A stretch of DNA of 64,000 nt from Alphaproteobacteria bacterium (GTDB lineage: Bacteria; Pseudomonadota; Alphaproteobacteria; Rickettsiales; SXRF01): assembly GCA_025362975.1 (NCBI GenBank), contig JANYES010000014.1:1-64000 (forward strand), written 5' to 3'. A program made the translations under genes and the position numbers. The notes under the pieces are model-generated. The model did not search any database and was not told where the DNA came from. It saw only the letters and a program-made list of their open reading frames with translations. Position 1 is the stretch's first letter; each line of letters starts with the position of its first letter. Below, in pieces: positions 8,099-18,754 of this stretch.

Positions 8099-8692
8099 TT
8101 ACGGGTTGGTTGCTGGATAGAAAATCAATACGTCGTTCTGCTTACGCGTCTGCGACAGCGCCAGCGTGATCTGCGGACCGACGGTTTTGCCTTCGAGGGC
8201 GATATGGTAAGCATAGGTATCGTAGTTCTGGATTGCAATCTCAGGGCCGGTTTTGCGGGTGATGTGGATCTTGGGATCCTGGGAGATGTGAGTTGAAAGC
8301 GTATCGAATTCCGCGTGCAGCCTGTCTTTATCCATACCGAGGGAAGTGAGCGAACAGACATGGCGGCGCGAAATCGTAAGGATATAGGTGCCGCCGTTGA
8401 GGGCGTTGACTATTTCCCAGCCGTAGATCCCCGCATCGTCGGCGGTTCTGATCGCACCTAGCTTGGCGGCCGTCATTTCCGTGGCGCTGTGCGTTTTAAT
8501 CATCTTATCCATGTGCTTTTTGATTTTTTTGGGCTGGCCATAGGTGCCGACACACATATTGCCGAAGAACGACATCGTCAGTTTTTCCTGAGTCTGGTTG
8601 CGCAGTTCTTCGACCTGTTCCTTAGGCGTTTTACAACCTAGAAGCAGGAACGGCAGCAGCATTAGGGAAAAACGCAGGTTCATGGTTTTCAC
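8099..8692 (-). CDS. Hypothetical lipoprotein
   Basis: 197-residue protein with a lipoprotein signal: a hydrophobic stretch ends in the lipobox LLLGC, with the lipidated Cys at residue 20. The mature part is soluble, charged and of unknown family. The GTG at 8692 overlaps the preceding acetyltransferase stop as GTGA, which suggests translational coupling; an ATG three codons later (8683) is an alternative. It sits between the acetyltransferase and lpdA in the TCA operon. Confidence 0.75.
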   Translation of the reverse strand: MKTMNLRFSLMLLPFLLLGCKTPKEQVEELRNQTQEKLTMSFFGNMCVGTYGQPKKIKKHMDKMIKTHSATEMTAAKLGAIRTADDAGIYGWEIVNALNGGTYILTISRRHVCSLTSLGMDKDRLHAEFDTLSTHISQDPKIHITRKTGPEIAIQNYDTYAYHIALEGKTVGPQITLALSQTRKQNDVLIFYPATNP

Positions 8693-9156
8693 GCGAAGCT
8701 CAGAGGCATGACGTAGCGCACGAAATCGTCTTTCTTGGCGATCTGGTCGTAGAGCTTGCGGGCGGTGGCGTTTTGCTCCTTGGTGTGCCAGTAGATCTGG
8801 GAAAAACCCTGGTCGGCGCAGTAGGCTTGCAACGCGTCGCAGAGCTTGCGGCCGACGCCTTGGCCGCGGGTGGAACCATCGACATAGAGGTCTTCTAAAT
8901 AGCAGCTATCGTGCGTGCTCCATGTGCGCGGGTGGATGACGAAATGGATGAAGCCGAGCAGGCAGCCGGTATCTTCGTCTTCGGCGAGGATGCAGCCGAT
9001 GGGGCTGTCGCGGTCCAGCAGGCGGGCCCATGTCGACTCGGTGACTTCATCGGAAACGGACACTTCGTAGAACTCGTTATAAGCAAACCACAACGTCAGC
9101 CATTGATCCCGGTCATCGGGTTCGACAGCGCGGATGAGTACGGATTCGGCAAGCAT
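8689..9156 (-). CDS. GNAT-family N-acetyltransferase
   Basis: 155-residue GCN5-related acetyltransferase. The acetyl-CoA-binding motif is visible as the strand LEDLYVDGSTRGQGVGRKL followed by a helix, and the later segment YWHTKEQNATARKLYDQ matches motif B. The substrate cannot be inferred. Its ATG overlaps the sucB stop by one base (TAATG), so it is translationally coupled to sucB. Confidence 0.9.
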   Translation of the reverse strand: MLAESVLIRAVEPDDRDQWLTLWFAYNEFYEVSVSDEVTESTWARLLDRDSPIGCILAEDEDTGCLLGFIHFVIHPRTWSTHDSCYLEDLYVDGSTRGQGVGRKLCDALQAYCADQGFSQIYWHTKEQNATARKLYDQIAKKDDFVRYVMPLSFA

Positions 9157-10370
9157 TATAACCCCAGCAAAAGCCTTCTTGGATCTTCGATGGCTTCCTT
9201 GACGCGCACGAGGAAGCTGACCGATTCCTTGCCGTCAACGATGCGATGGTCGTAGGAAAGCGCCACATACATCATCGGACGGATGACGACTTGACCCTTG
9301 ATTGCCACGGGGCGCTCTTCGGTTTTGTGCATGCCTAAAATACCCGATTGCGGCGGGTTGATGATCGGCGTGCCCATCAGCGAACCGTAGACGCCGCCGT
9401 TGGAGATGGTGAACGTGCCGCCGGTCAGGTCGGACATGGCGAGCGAACCTTCGCGGGCTTTGATGGCGAGGCGGCCGATTTCTTTTTCGATTTCGGCGAG
9501 CGATAGCTGGTCGGCATTGCGAACAACAGGCACGACGAGGCCTTGGTCGGTGCCGACGGCGACACCGATATCGTAGTAGTTTTTGTATACGATTTCATCG
9601 CCGTCGATCTGGGCGTTGACACCGGCGATTTCCTTGAGCGCATTGACGGCGGCTTTGACGAAGAAGCCCATGAAGCCGAGCTTCACACCGTGTTTCTTTT
9701 CAAAGATGTCTTTGTATTCATTGCGAAGCGCAATGACGTTGCCCATGTCGATTTCGTTGAACGTAGTCAAGATCGCGGCGGTGTTCTGCGATTCTTTCAG
9801 GCGCTTGGCGATGACCTGACGGAGTTTCGTCATTTTCACGCGTTCTTCGCGTGGGCCGTCGGAAGCGCGCTGGTTGCCCGAAGCGGCAGGAGCCGAAGTG
9901 GAAGCAGTGAGCACATCGCCCTTGGTGATGCGGCCATCTTTGCCGGTGCCAGCGATGGAGGACGGGTTGATGCCGGTTTCTTCGAGCAGCTTGCGGGCGG
10001 CGGGGCCGTTCTGCGGCGCAGCGGTTGCAGATTTAGCGGCGGCCATTGGGTTCGGAAGCGGTGCTTTCGGCGCGTCGGTTTTAGCGGGTGCGGCGGGAAC
10101 CGCCCCTTTATTGACAGATTGGGCACCGGCGGCGCCGACTTCGATCAGGCCAAGCAGCGTGCCGACTTCGACGGTTTTACCTTCGCCAATTTTGATTTCT
10201 TTAAGTTTACCGGCGGCAGGCGCGTTGACTTCGAGGGTCACCTTGTCGGTTTCCAGCTCAAGCAGCGGCTCGTCCTGTGCGATGGCATCGCCGACTTTTT
10301 TGTACCATTTGGAAATGGTTGCTTCGCTCACCGATTCACCGAGTGACGGTACTGTAATTTCTCCGGCCAT
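9156..10370 (-). CDS. sucB: 2-oxoglutarate dehydrogenase E2, dihydrolipoyl succinyltransferase
   Basis: 404-residue E2 core protein that transfers the succinyl group to CoA. Domains in order are one lipoyl domain (lipoylated Lys in [11 protein letters not shown], near residue 43), an Ala/Pro-rich linker, a peripheral subunit-binding domain around [19 protein letters not shown], and the catalytic domain ending in the active-site block [11 protein letters not shown] single lipoyl domain and length of about 400 fit SucB. It is separated from sucA by two unknown genes and a 181-base gap. Confidence 0.96.
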   Translation of the reverse strand: MAGEITVPSLGESVSEATISKWYKKVGDAIAQDEPLLELETDKVTLEVNAPAAGKLKEIKIGEGKTVEVGTLLGLIEVGAAGAQSVNKGAVPAAPAKTDAPKAPLPNPMAAAKSATAAPQNGPAARKLLEETGINPSSIAGTGKDGRITKGDVLTASTSAPAASGNQRASDGPREERVKMTKLRQVIAKRLKESQNTAAILTTFNEIDMGNVIALRNEYKDIFEKKHGVKLGFMGFFVKAAVNALKEIAGVNAQIDGDEIVYKNYYDIGVAVGTDQGLVVPVVRNADQLSLAEIEKEIGRLAIKAREGSLAMSDLTGGTFTISNGGVYGSLMGTPIINPPQSGILGMHKTEERPVAIKGQVVIRPMMYVALSYDHRIVDGKESVSFLVRVKEAIEDPRRLLLGL

Positions 10371-10551
10371 TGATAACTCCTTAGTGTCTTAAATGTAAGT
10401 CATTGCAGTTTTTAGTCTTCTTACCTATGCGTGTAAAGTAAATCTCTAATCAAAGGCGACTTAGCCATTATTAATGCACGGTCCCGCGCGCGAGGCGCGA
10501 ACACGGGTATAATACCCAGATATTTATAAATTTTCTTTAAATATTCGACGC

Positions 10552-11010
10552 TCATTTTTGTTTGCCTGACTGGGTTTGCAAGGTCAGGCCGAGCTCGCCA
10601 GCGGTTTGCAGGAAATCCTCGATGGCCTTGGTCGCTTCCATTTGCGAGGCAATAGAATAGCCCGAACCTTTGCCAAAAAACGGTTTGAGGTGCTCCAGCT
10701 CTTTGAACACGATCTTGAGGTTTTGCTGGATGAGGGTATCTTCGAGGTCAAGCGTATTATTGGCGTTGATCGCGCGCCCTGCGAGATAGGAAAACGCCTC
10801 GTCGGCGGCGTGCAGCGGCTCCATTTGCAGCGCGCCCACAGTGATGGTCAGGCGGATGTCTTTGGAGGGTTTGCCGTCATGGCCGATCATCGGTTCGTCG
10901 TGTGTCTGCTGCGTGAAACGCTCGATCAACAGGCGGCGCACGGTGCGCTCGACCTTCACCATCTTGAGAAGTAGCTCGACGAAATCTTCGGATTTCAGTG
11001 TGGCGCTCAT
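10552..11010 (-). CDS. Hypothetical protein inside the sucAB operon (152 aa)
   Basis: Unrecognised 152-residue soluble protein, helix-rich by eye, with no signal peptide, membrane segment or known motif. Its ATG overlaps the stop of the upstream unknown gene by four bases, so the two are translationally coupled and probably work together. After its stop, a 181-base AT-rich gap that includes a TATAAT-like element (near 10508) precedes sucB, so sucB may have an additional promoter. Confidence 0.7.
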   Translation of the reverse strand: MSATLKSEDFVELLLKMVKVERTVRRLLIERFTQQTHDEPMIGHDGKPSKDIRLTITVGALQMEPLHAADEAFSYLAGRAINANNTLDLEDTLIQQNLKIVFKELEHLKPFFGKGSGYSIASQMEATKAIEDFLQTAGELGLTLQTQSGKQK

Positions 11011-11474
11011 GCGCGTATCCTTTCGGGGGTGGAAAGCTCGAAAATCTCGCGCAAGCTCTTTTGGAACTTATCGATATGCTTAATGGTGATGGTTTTTTTC
11101 TGGGTGTTGAGTGGCGACTGCTCGCCGTGCAGTCCCTTGAGCTGGTGGAGCAGCTCGATCAACCGCGCGCCCATGTCTTTCATTGGCTCGTCGAGGATGA
11201 GGTCGCCTTGCAGCTTGCTGCGCTCGATGACGTATTTCTCGGATGTGTTGATTTTGGCGCTGACATCGAGCAGCAGCGGGGCGACCACGTCGAGCATGTG
11301 CGCCTGCCGGTCAGCGGCGGCGATGCGCGCGTCGAGCGCGGCCATCCGTGTGTCATAACCGCCCTCAGGCGGGGTTTCATCCAGCGTCATCAGGTCGATT
11401 TCGCTGGTGGCGCTTGTCAGGTAATGCCGCGTGAACTCCTGCGCGGCTTTCTGGAACGCGGCCTTCTTACCCAT
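11007..11474 (-). CDS. Hypothetical protein directly after sucA (155 aa)
   Basis: Unrecognised 155-residue soluble protein. It starts two bases after the sucA stop and overlaps the next unknown gene by four bases. Composition is rich in Ala, Leu, Lys and Glu, with likely long helices around residues 38-75 and 125-150, and no signal peptide. The tight spacing places it in the 2-oxoglutarate dehydrogenase transcript; any role in the complex is only positional inference. Confidence 0.7.
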   Translation of the reverse strand: MGKKAAFQKAAQEFTRHYLTSATSEIDLMTLDETPPEGGYDTRMAALDARIAAADRQAHMLDVVAPLLLDVSAKINTSEKYVIERSKLQGDLILDEPMKDMGARLIELLHQLKGLHGEQSPLNTQKKTITIKHIDKFQKSLREIFELSTPERIRA

Positions 11475-11476
11475 AA

Positions 11477-14374
11477 TTAGCCTTTGGCGGTCTTAAGTGC
11501 GGGCTTCGGCGGCAGCAGCGCCATTTCGACCAGCGCCCTCTGTTCCTTTTCGTGGATTTTCAGGTAACCGGCAGCAGGGGAGGCAGCTTCGGGGCGACCG
11601 GCATAACGCAGGCGGTCCGAACGGCCAAGCGACTCGATGCTGTCTTCGATGCGGTTCTGCACGAAGTTCCACGCACCCATGTTCTGCGGCTCTTCCTGAC
11701 ACCAGACAACTTCCGCATTTTTGTAGCGCAAGAGTTCAGCTTTCAGTTCGCGGTCCGGGAACGGGTAATATTGTTCCATGCGCAGGATGACGATGTCGTC
11801 GATCTTGCGCTCGGCGCGGGCTTCGTACAGATCATAGTACACTTTGCCCGATGTGATGACGACGCGGCGGATTTTGTCGTCCTTCTGCAGCTTTTCCCTT
11901 TCCGGGATGATGCGCTGGAAAGAGGTGCCCTGGGCCATGTCGGCAAGCGTCGAGACAGCGAGCTTGTGGCGCAGCAGCGATTTCGGCGTCATGATAATCA
12001 GTGGTTTACGAAACTTGCGCAGCATCTGGCGGCGAAGCACGTGGTAATAGTTGGCGGGCGTGGTGCAGTTGACGACCTGCATGTTGTCTTCGGCGCAGAG
12101 CTGAAGGTAGCGTTCCAAACGTGCCGAGGAATGTTCGGGTCCCTGGCCTTCATAGCCGTGCGGCAATAGCATGACGAGGCCCGACATGCGCAGCCATTTG
12201 ACTTCGCCCGACGAGATGAACTGGTCGATGATGACCTGCGCGCCGTTGGCGAAATCGCCGAACTGGCCTTCCCAGAGGGTGAGGAAATTCGGCTGGCCCA
12301 GCGAATAGCCGTACTCGTAGCCAAGGATGGCGAATTCGGAGAGCGACGAGTCGATGACTTCGTAATTCTTCTGCTCGCCGCCGAGATTGTTGAGGGGCAC
12401 GTAGCGCTGTTCGTTTTCCTGATCGACCAGCACGGAATGGCGCTGCGAGAAGGTGCCGCGGCCGCAATCCTGACCGGAGAGGCGAACGCCGTAACCGTCT
12501 TTCAATAACGTACCGAAGGCTAAAGCCTCGCCGGTGGCCCAGTCGATGCCAGCACCCGTTTCCATCATCTTGCGCTTGGCTTCGAGTTGGCGGATGATTT
12601 TGGTGTTGGCTTTGATCGGCGGTTCTTTGCTAAGCGCCATGCCGACTTCTTTGAGTTTTTTGAGGTCGACACCGGTGTCGGCGGTCGGGTGCTCTTTTTT
12701 AGCGTCGGGCTTTTCAAAGCCCGACCATTGGCCTTCGAGCCAGTCGGCCTTGTTCGGCTGGAAGGATTTCGCCGCTTCGTATTGCTTGTCGAAGAAGGAT
12801 TTGAACTCGGCGAATTTCGCTTTGACGTCGTCGTCGGTCATGAGGCCTTCGGCGACCAGACGGTCCGAATACACTTCCGCCGGGAGCTTGCGCTTGTGGA
12901 TTGCGGTGTACATGAGCGGCTGGGTGAACATCGGCTCGTCGGATTCGTTGTGGCCGTATTTGCGGTAGCAGAAAATGTCGACCACGGCGTCGCGCTTGAA
13001 CATCTGGCGGAATTCGGCCGCCAAGCGGCAGACATAGACCACGGATTCCGGGTCGTCGCCGTTGACGTGGAAGATTGGCGCTTGCACCGATTTGGCAATG
13101 TCGGTGGGGTACGGAGTGAAGCGCGAATACTTGGGCGACGTGGTGAAACCGATCTGGTTGTTGACGATGATGTGCAGCGTGCCGCCCGTGCGGTAGCCGC
13201 GCAGTTCGGACAGTGCAAGAGTTTCGGCCACAAGTCCCTGACCGGCAAACGCCGCGTCGCCGTGCAGCATCACGCCCATGACGGAACCTTTGTCTTCTTC
13301 GTCGCCGCGGATGTCGAGCTTGGCACGGACTTTACCGACGACGACTGGGTCGACGGCTTCCAGATGCGACGGGTTCGACAACAGCGACAGATGCATCTTG
13401 CCCGACGGGGTATCGCGGTCCGAGGAGGTGCCTAGATGGTATTTCACGTCGCCGGAGGAATCGAGCCATTCGGGAAAGTCGAGATTGCCGTGGAAGATAG
13501 AGAGCAACTCGGCGTAGGGCTTGCCCATCGTGGTGGTGAGCACGTTCATACGTCCCCGGTGCGGCATGCCAAAAATGATTTCCTTCACACCTAAGCTGGC
13601 GGAGGTGTTGATGATGGTTTCGAGTGCGGGCAGCATGGCGTCACCACCCTGCACCGAGAAGCGCTTGGTGGACGGATATTTGATTTGCAGGAACTGCTCG
13701 AAGGATTCGACTTCCATCAGCGTGTTCCAGATGCCTTTCTTCTCCTGGGCGGAGAAGACGAGGTTGCCGCGATCCTGCTCAAACTTTTTCTGGATCCACG
13801 CTTTTTGTTCCGGATGTTGGATGTGCATGAATTCCACGCCGATATTGCTGCTGTAGGTCTGCTGCAAAATGGCGACGATGTCGCGCAGCTTGGCTTTGTT
13901 GATGCCAAGGGAACCGTCGAGGAAAATCTCGCGGTCGAGATCGGCGTCGGTGAACCCGTAATGCTTGTAGTCCAGCTCGGGATGGTAGCTGCGGTCTTCG
14001 AGGCCGAGCGGGTCGAGCGTTGCCATGAGATGGCCGCGCACGCGGTAGGCGCGCACCATCATGATGGCGCGGATGGAATCATGGGCGAATTTTTCGATAT
14101 CGGCCTGGTTGACGGTCGCACCTTTGGCGCCCTTGGCGTCTTTAGGTTTGGCGACTTCCGCGCTGGTATCCACCGCGCCGATGACTTTGGATTTGACCTG
14201 CGCCCAGCTCGCGTTGCGTTGTGCGGCGCTCGCGCCACCGTTGGTCACGTCCTTGAAGAAGACTTTCCAGCTGGCGTCGACGCTGTCGGGATTTTGCAGG
14301 AAGCGTTCGTACAGCTCCTCGATGAAGGTGGAGTTGCTGGCGAAAAACGGTGTCGAGTTGTCAAACTGGTTCAT
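11477..14374 (-). CDS. sucA: 2-oxoglutarate dehydrogenase E1
   Basis: 965-residue thiamine-diphosphate-dependent E1 that decarboxylates 2-oxoglutarate and succinylates the E2 lipoyl group. The N-terminal E2-binding segment (FLQNPDSVDASWKVFF) is present, then the small helical domain, the ThDP-binding GDAAFAGQGLVAETL and the transketolase-like C-terminal half with LPHGYEGQGPEHSSARLERYL. Length is normal. Upstream, 89 bases separate it from a gene of unknown function. Confidence 0.97.
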   Translation of the reverse strand: MNQFDNSTPFFASNSTFIEELYERFLQNPDSVDASWKVFFKDVTNGGASAAQRNASWAQVKSKVIGAVDTSAEVAKPKDAKGAKGATVNQADIEKFAHDSIRAIMMVRAYRVRGHLMATLDPLGLEDRSYHPELDYKHYGFTDADLDREIFLDGSLGINKAKLRDIVAILQQTYSSNIGVEFMHIQHPEQKAWIQKKFEQDRGNLVFSAQEKKGIWNTLMEVESFEQFLQIKYPSTKRFSVQGGDAMLPALETIINTSASLGVKEIIFGMPHRGRMNVLTTTMGKPYAELLSIFHGNLDFPEWLDSSGDVKYHLGTSSDRDTPSGKMHLSLLSNPSHLEAVDPVVVGKVRAKLDIRGDEEDKGSVMGVMLHGDAAFAGQGLVAETLALSELRGYRTGGTLHIIVNNQIGFTTSPKYSRFTPYPTDIAKSVQAPIFHVNGDDPESVVYVCRLAAEFRQMFKRDAVVDIFCYRKYGHNESDEPMFTQPLMYTAIHKRKLPAEVYSDRLVAEGLMTDDDVKAKFAEFKSFFDKQYEAAKSFQPNKADWLEGQWSGFEKPDAKKEHPTADTGVDLKKLKEVGMALSKEPPIKANTKIIRQLEAKRKMMETGAGIDWATGEALAFGTLLKDGYGVRLSGQDCGRGTFSQRHSVLVDQENEQRYVPLNNLGGEQKNYEVIDSSLSEFAILGYEYGYSLGQPNFLTLWEGQFGDFANGAQVIIDQFISSGEVKWLRMSGLVMLLPHGYEGQGPEHSSARLERYLQLCAEDNMQVVNCTTPANYYHVLRRQMLRKFRKPLIIMTPKSLLRHKLAVSTLADMAQGTSFQRIIPEREKLQKDDKIRRVVITSGKVYYDLYEARAERKIDDIVILRMEQYYPFPDRELKAELLRYKNAEVVWCQEEPQNMGAWNFVQNRIEDSIESLGRSDRLRYAGRPEAASPAAGYLKIHEKEQRALVEMALLPPKPALKTAKG

Positions 14375-14463
14375 ACATTTATCCTGCTTAATGTCTGTCG
14401 ATTATATTTGTAGCCCGGCTTCGGGTGGAATGTCTCGCGGGTTTAAGGCACGCATCGGTCTGG

Positions 14464-15081
14464 TCATGTGTTGTTCAATCTCGTCGATGAGCCGCTCGTG
14501 GAGGTTACGAAGGAACGCTTCGAAACATCCTTGGTGGCCCTCAGCTGACGCTCGATAATACCAGCTTCTGCAAATTTGCGTAGTAAATCCAGCGTATCTT
14601 CGTCGTGATAATACGTCTTCGTGGCGTTGTCTTTATAAATCAGCTCGTATTTGCCATGATAATCGCTCTTCCAGCCAGCAAGGGAGCCGATCATCTTGAA
14701 TTCGCCCGCGCGCTTGGCTTCCTGCCCGGGCGTAATTTTTTCCTTGGCTTCGGCATATCCGGGCTTGGCCTCAATGCTGGATTTCAGCGGATCTTCAACA
14801 GCATAAAAGGCAGCGCCCCCGAGGGATTCGGAAAAACGCGTCAAACGCACGATCTGCCGTTTTTCAAGGGTGCGCAGCAGACGCTCATTGTCTTTATCTA
14901 GATTTTTAAGCAGGATACCAGGCACGGTGCGGGTCGGCTGCCAGTCGAGCTTGACGGCTTCGCCGATGAAGAAATTGCTGTTTAATGCTGGATACTCATG
15001 CGCGCCCTCGTGAGCGGGAGGATCGATTTCCTTTTCCTCCCGCTCACGCCGGAACTGCTTTTTGAGCCATTCAAAAGCCAT
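14464..15081 (-). CDS. Hypothetical protein between sucD and sucA (205 aa)
   Basis: Unrecognised 205-residue soluble protein. The first ~25 residues are strongly charged (FRREREEKE). The middle contains a Lys/Asp/Glu-rich segment and the C-terminal 20 residues are Ser/Thr-rich and probably disordered. There is no signal peptide. It starts 16 bases after sucD and precedes sucA by 89 bases, so it belongs to the same transcript. Function unknown. Confidence 0.72.
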   Translation of the reverse strand: MAFEWLKKQFRREREEKEIDPPAHEGAHEYPALNSNFFIGEAVKLDWQPTRTVPGILLKNLDKDNERLLRTLEKRQIVRLTRFSESLGGAAFYAVEDPLKSSIEAKPGYAEAKEKITPGQEAKRAGEFKMIGSLAGWKSDYHGKYELIYKDNATKTYYHDEDTLDLLRKFAEAGIIERQLRATKDVSKRSFVTSTSGSSTRLNNT

Positions 15082-15097
15082 ATCTGCCCTGTTGGGG

Positions 15098-15985
15098 TTA
15101 GGCTGCTTTCTTTTTCAATAAATCCGCCATCGTGCGGCCAAGCGCTGCCGGGGAGTCGGAGACGATGATACCGGCAGATTTCATGGCTTCGATCTTGTCT
15201 TCCGCACCGCCTTTGCCGCCCGAGACGATCGCACCGGCATGGCCCATGCGACGGCCAGGAGGGGCTGTGCGGCCAGCGATGAAACCGACGATGGGTTTGC
15301 GCTGCTTGTTGTGGTGTTTGAGGAAATGCGCTGCTTCTTCTTCCGCGTCGCCGCCGATTTCGCCGATCATGACGATGGCTTGGGTTTCGTCGTCATGCAA
15401 GAAGAGGTCGAGCACGTCCACGAAGTTGGTGCCGTTGACCGGGTCGCCGCCGATGCCCACACACGTCGACTGGCCGAGGCCTTCAGCGGAGGTTTGCGCC
15501 ACCGCTTCATAGGTCAGCGTGCCGGAGCGCGAGACGATACCGATTTTGCCTTTTTTATGGATGTGGCCGGGCATGATGCCGATTTTGCATTCGTTCGGGG
15601 TGATGACGCCCGGGCAGTTTGGACCCACGAGCCGGGTTTTGCTGCCGGAGAGCGCGCGTTTGACCTTTACCATGTCAAGCACCGGAATACCTTCGGTGAT
15701 GCAGATGGCGAGTTCGATTTCCGCGTCGATGGCTTCTAAGATCGCATCGGCGGCGAATTTCGGCGGAACGTAAATGACGGACGCGTTGGCGCCGGTTTTA
15801 GCAATCGCCTCGCCGACCGTGTCGAAAACAGGCAGGTCGATATGCGTAGTACCGCCTTTGCCGGGGGTTACGCCGCCGACCATCTTGGTGCCGTAAGCGA
15901 CTGCCTGCTCGGAGTGATACGTGCCTTCGCGGCCCGTAAAACCCTGACAGATAACTTTGGTATTGGCGTTGATGAGAATGGACAT
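15098..15985 (-). CDS. sucD: Succinyl-CoA synthetase alpha subunit
   Basis: 295-residue alpha subunit that carries the phosphohistidine in conversion of succinyl-CoA to succinate with nucleotide phosphorylation. The CoA-binding [15 protein letters not shown] is near the N-terminus, and the active-site His is in [15 protein letters not shown]. Its ATG overlaps the sucC stop by one base. Confidence 0.97.
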   Translation of the reverse strand: MSILINANTKVICQGFTGREGTYHSEQAVAYGTKMVGGVTPGKGGTTHIDLPVFDTVGEAIAKTGANASVIYVPPKFAADAILEAIDAEIELAICITEGIPVLDMVKVKRALSGSKTRLVGPNCPGVITPNECKIGIMPGHIHKKGKIGIVSRSGTLTYEAVAQTSAEGLGQSTCVGIGGDPVNGTNFVDVLDLFLHDDETQAIVMIGEIGGDAEEEAAHFLKHHNKQRKPIVGFIAGRTAPPGRRMGHAGAIVSGGKGGAEDKIEAMKSAGIIVSDSPAALGRTMADLLKKKAA

Positions 15986-17157
15986 TAGGCAGCCTTCCTT
16001 TTCACGGCTTTAACAATTTTTTCGGCAGCGTCGGCCAAGTTATCGGCAGCGACGATGGCGAGGCCCGACGACGACAGCATTTTCTTGCCGAGGTCGACAT
16101 TGGTGCCTTCAAGACGAACAACCAGCGGTACGTGGAGATTGACTTCGCGCGCGGCGGTGATGATGCCTTCGGCGATGATGTCGCAGCGCATGATGCCGCC
16201 GAAGATGTTCACGAGGATGCCTTCGACGTTCGGGTCGGAAAGAATCAGCTTGAAAGCTTCGGTGACTTTCTCGCGGTTGGCGCCGCCGCCGACGTCGAGG
16301 AAGTTAGCAGGCGTGCCGCCATAGAGTTTAATGATGTCCATCGTGGCCATCGCCAGACCTGCGCCGTTGACCATGCAGCCGATATTGCCGTCCATTTTTA
16401 CGTAAGACAGGCCGAATTTGCTGGCCTTCTGCTCAAGCGGATCTTCTTCGTCCGGGTCGCGCAGCTCATGGATGTCGGGGTGGCGGAACAGGGCGTTGTC
16501 GTCGAAATCGAACTTCGCGTCGAGGGCAACTAAATCGCCGTCATTGGTGATGACAAGCGGGTTGATTTCGAGCTGCGAAGCGTCGGTGTCGATGATGGCG
16601 CGGTAGAGCGCGTTGATGAAATGGTCGAACTTGCCGTGCAGTTCTTTCGGCAGGTTGAGGCCGAAGGCCAGCTTGCGCGCGTGGAACGGCTGAATGCCAG
16701 CGGCCGGGTCGATCACCGTGCAGATGATTTTTTCCGGGTGGTGCTCGGCAACTTCCTCGATTTCAACGCCGCCTTCTTCGGAGGCGATGAAGGTGACGCG
16801 CGAGGTGCTGCGGTCTATGAGCGCGGAAAGATAAAGTTCTTTTTTAATTCCGGTTCCTTGCTCGACATAGACACGCTTCACCAGCTTGCCTTCGGGGCCA
16901 GTCTGGTGGGTGACGAGCGTCATGCCGATCATCTGTTTGGCCAGCTGTTCGACTTCATCTAACGTCTTGGCCAGTTTCACACCGCCGCCTTTACCGCGAC
17001 CGCCCGCGTGAATCTGGGCTTTGACGACCCAGAGCTTGCCGCCTAAGCCTTGCGCGGCGGAAACCGCCTCAGCCGGGGTGTAAGCAACCTGCCCCTGCGG
17101 GACCGGAACGTGGTAACGGGCTAAAACCTGTTTGGCTTGGTACTCATGGATATTCAT
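15985..17157 (-). CDS. sucC: Succinyl-CoA synthetase beta subunit
   Basis: 390-residue beta subunit with an ATP-grasp N-terminal domain ([19 protein letters not shown]) and the C-terminal CoA-ligase domain containing [14 protein letters not shown]. It pairs with sucD, with which it overlaps by one base. A small unknown gene lies 14 bases upstream on the same strand. Confidence 0.97.
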   Translation of the reverse strand: MNIHEYQAKQVLARYHVPVPQGQVAYTPAEAVSAAQGLGGKLWVVKAQIHAGGRGKGGGVKLAKTLDEVEQLAKQMIGMTLVTHQTGPEGKLVKRVYVEQGTGIKKELYLSALIDRSTSRVTFIASEEGGVEIEEVAEHHPEKIICTVIDPAAGIQPFHARKLAFGLNLPKELHGKFDHFINALYRAIIDTDASQLEINPLVITNDGDLVALDAKFDFDDNALFRHPDIHELRDPDEEDPLEQKASKFGLSYVKMDGNIGCMVNGAGLAMATMDIIKLYGGTPANFLDVGGGANREKVTEAFKLILSDPNVEGILVNIFGGIMRCDIIAEGIITAAREVNLHVPLVVRLEGTNVDLGKKMLSSSGLAIVAADNLADAAEKIVKAVKRKAA

Positions 17158-17171
17158 CTGTTTTTTTCCTT

Positions 17172-17486
17172 TTAACTTCTCGTCAATTTCTCAGAAACTT
17201 TGTGATTATAGGCGAGGCGCGATTCCTTCACGTCGAGGAACTCGGTCACGTCAGCCGTCAACTTCAGGAATTCGACGGTGTCCATTGCTTTTTCCAGCAT
17301 GGAATCCGGCAAATCATTGGCGCTTTTAATGCCGCTGCCTTTACGCGTGATGACCGAAAGCTTAAAACCATCGCCGGGATTACCGACCTTGATAATTTCG
17401 TCGGGCAACCACGGATACGTTTTACGCTCCTGCGCTAAAAGCGGCTTCAGCGCGGCTAACATAGTATCCGCTTCGCTTGAGTTCAT
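17172..17486 (-). CDS. Small hypothetical protein upstream of sucC (104 aa)
   Basis: Unrecognised 104-residue soluble protein. A strong ribosome site (TAGGAGA) precedes the ATG, and sucC follows after 14 bases, so it appears to lead the sucC transcript. It contains the motif-like stretch [20 protein letters not shown]. No domain is assigned. Confidence 0.72.
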   Translation of the reverse strand: MNSSEADTMLAALKPLLAQERKTYPWLPDEIIKVGNPGDGFKLSVITRKGSGIKSANDLPDSMLEKAMDTVEFLKLTADVTEFLDVKESRLAYNHKVSEKLTRS

Positions 17487-17570
17487 CTTATTCTCCTATA
17501 AGCACATTTTGCCTATGCTACTTTACGTGACCCTAGTTACGATTTTACTAAGATCTGATAACCGTTATGC

Positions 17571-18527
<957 letters not shown>

Positions 18528-18695
18528 TTAAATGGGAAGGGGATGGGAGGGATGTATTGCGCCGAATATAGGAAATAAGCGGCGTAATTAAAAGTGAATT
18601 CCCGAACACGGAACGGGTTTGATGCTATAAATAGTAACATTGTTAATATACAAAAGGTTAGTTTATTTTATGGCTCGGGTATCCATACAATTATT

Positions 18696-18711
18696 GTGAT
18701 AAAAATATCAC
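18696..18711. promoter_or_regulatory. 6-bp dyad GTGATA-N4-TATCAC between mdh and a divergent gene
   Basis: A perfect inverted repeat with an AAAA spacer lies in the 236-base gap shared by mdh (minus) and the 501-residue orphan gene (plus), about 45 bases before the latter. It resembles a dimeric regulator site. The spacing fits neither a classical CRP nor an FNR site exactly, so no regulator is assigned. Confidence 0.3.
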
Positions 18712-18754
18712 CTACTGTAACTCGTTTGTAACGGTTTTAGGCTAGAATACGCGT

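Noticed and set aside
9543-10346. 267-codon plus-strand frame opposite sucB
   Set aside because: Gly/Phe/Asp-rich antisense artefact; sucB is complete.
12587-13435. 282-codon plus-strand frame opposite sucA
   Set aside because: sucA is intact on the other strand with all family motifs; the antisense frame has only shadow composition.
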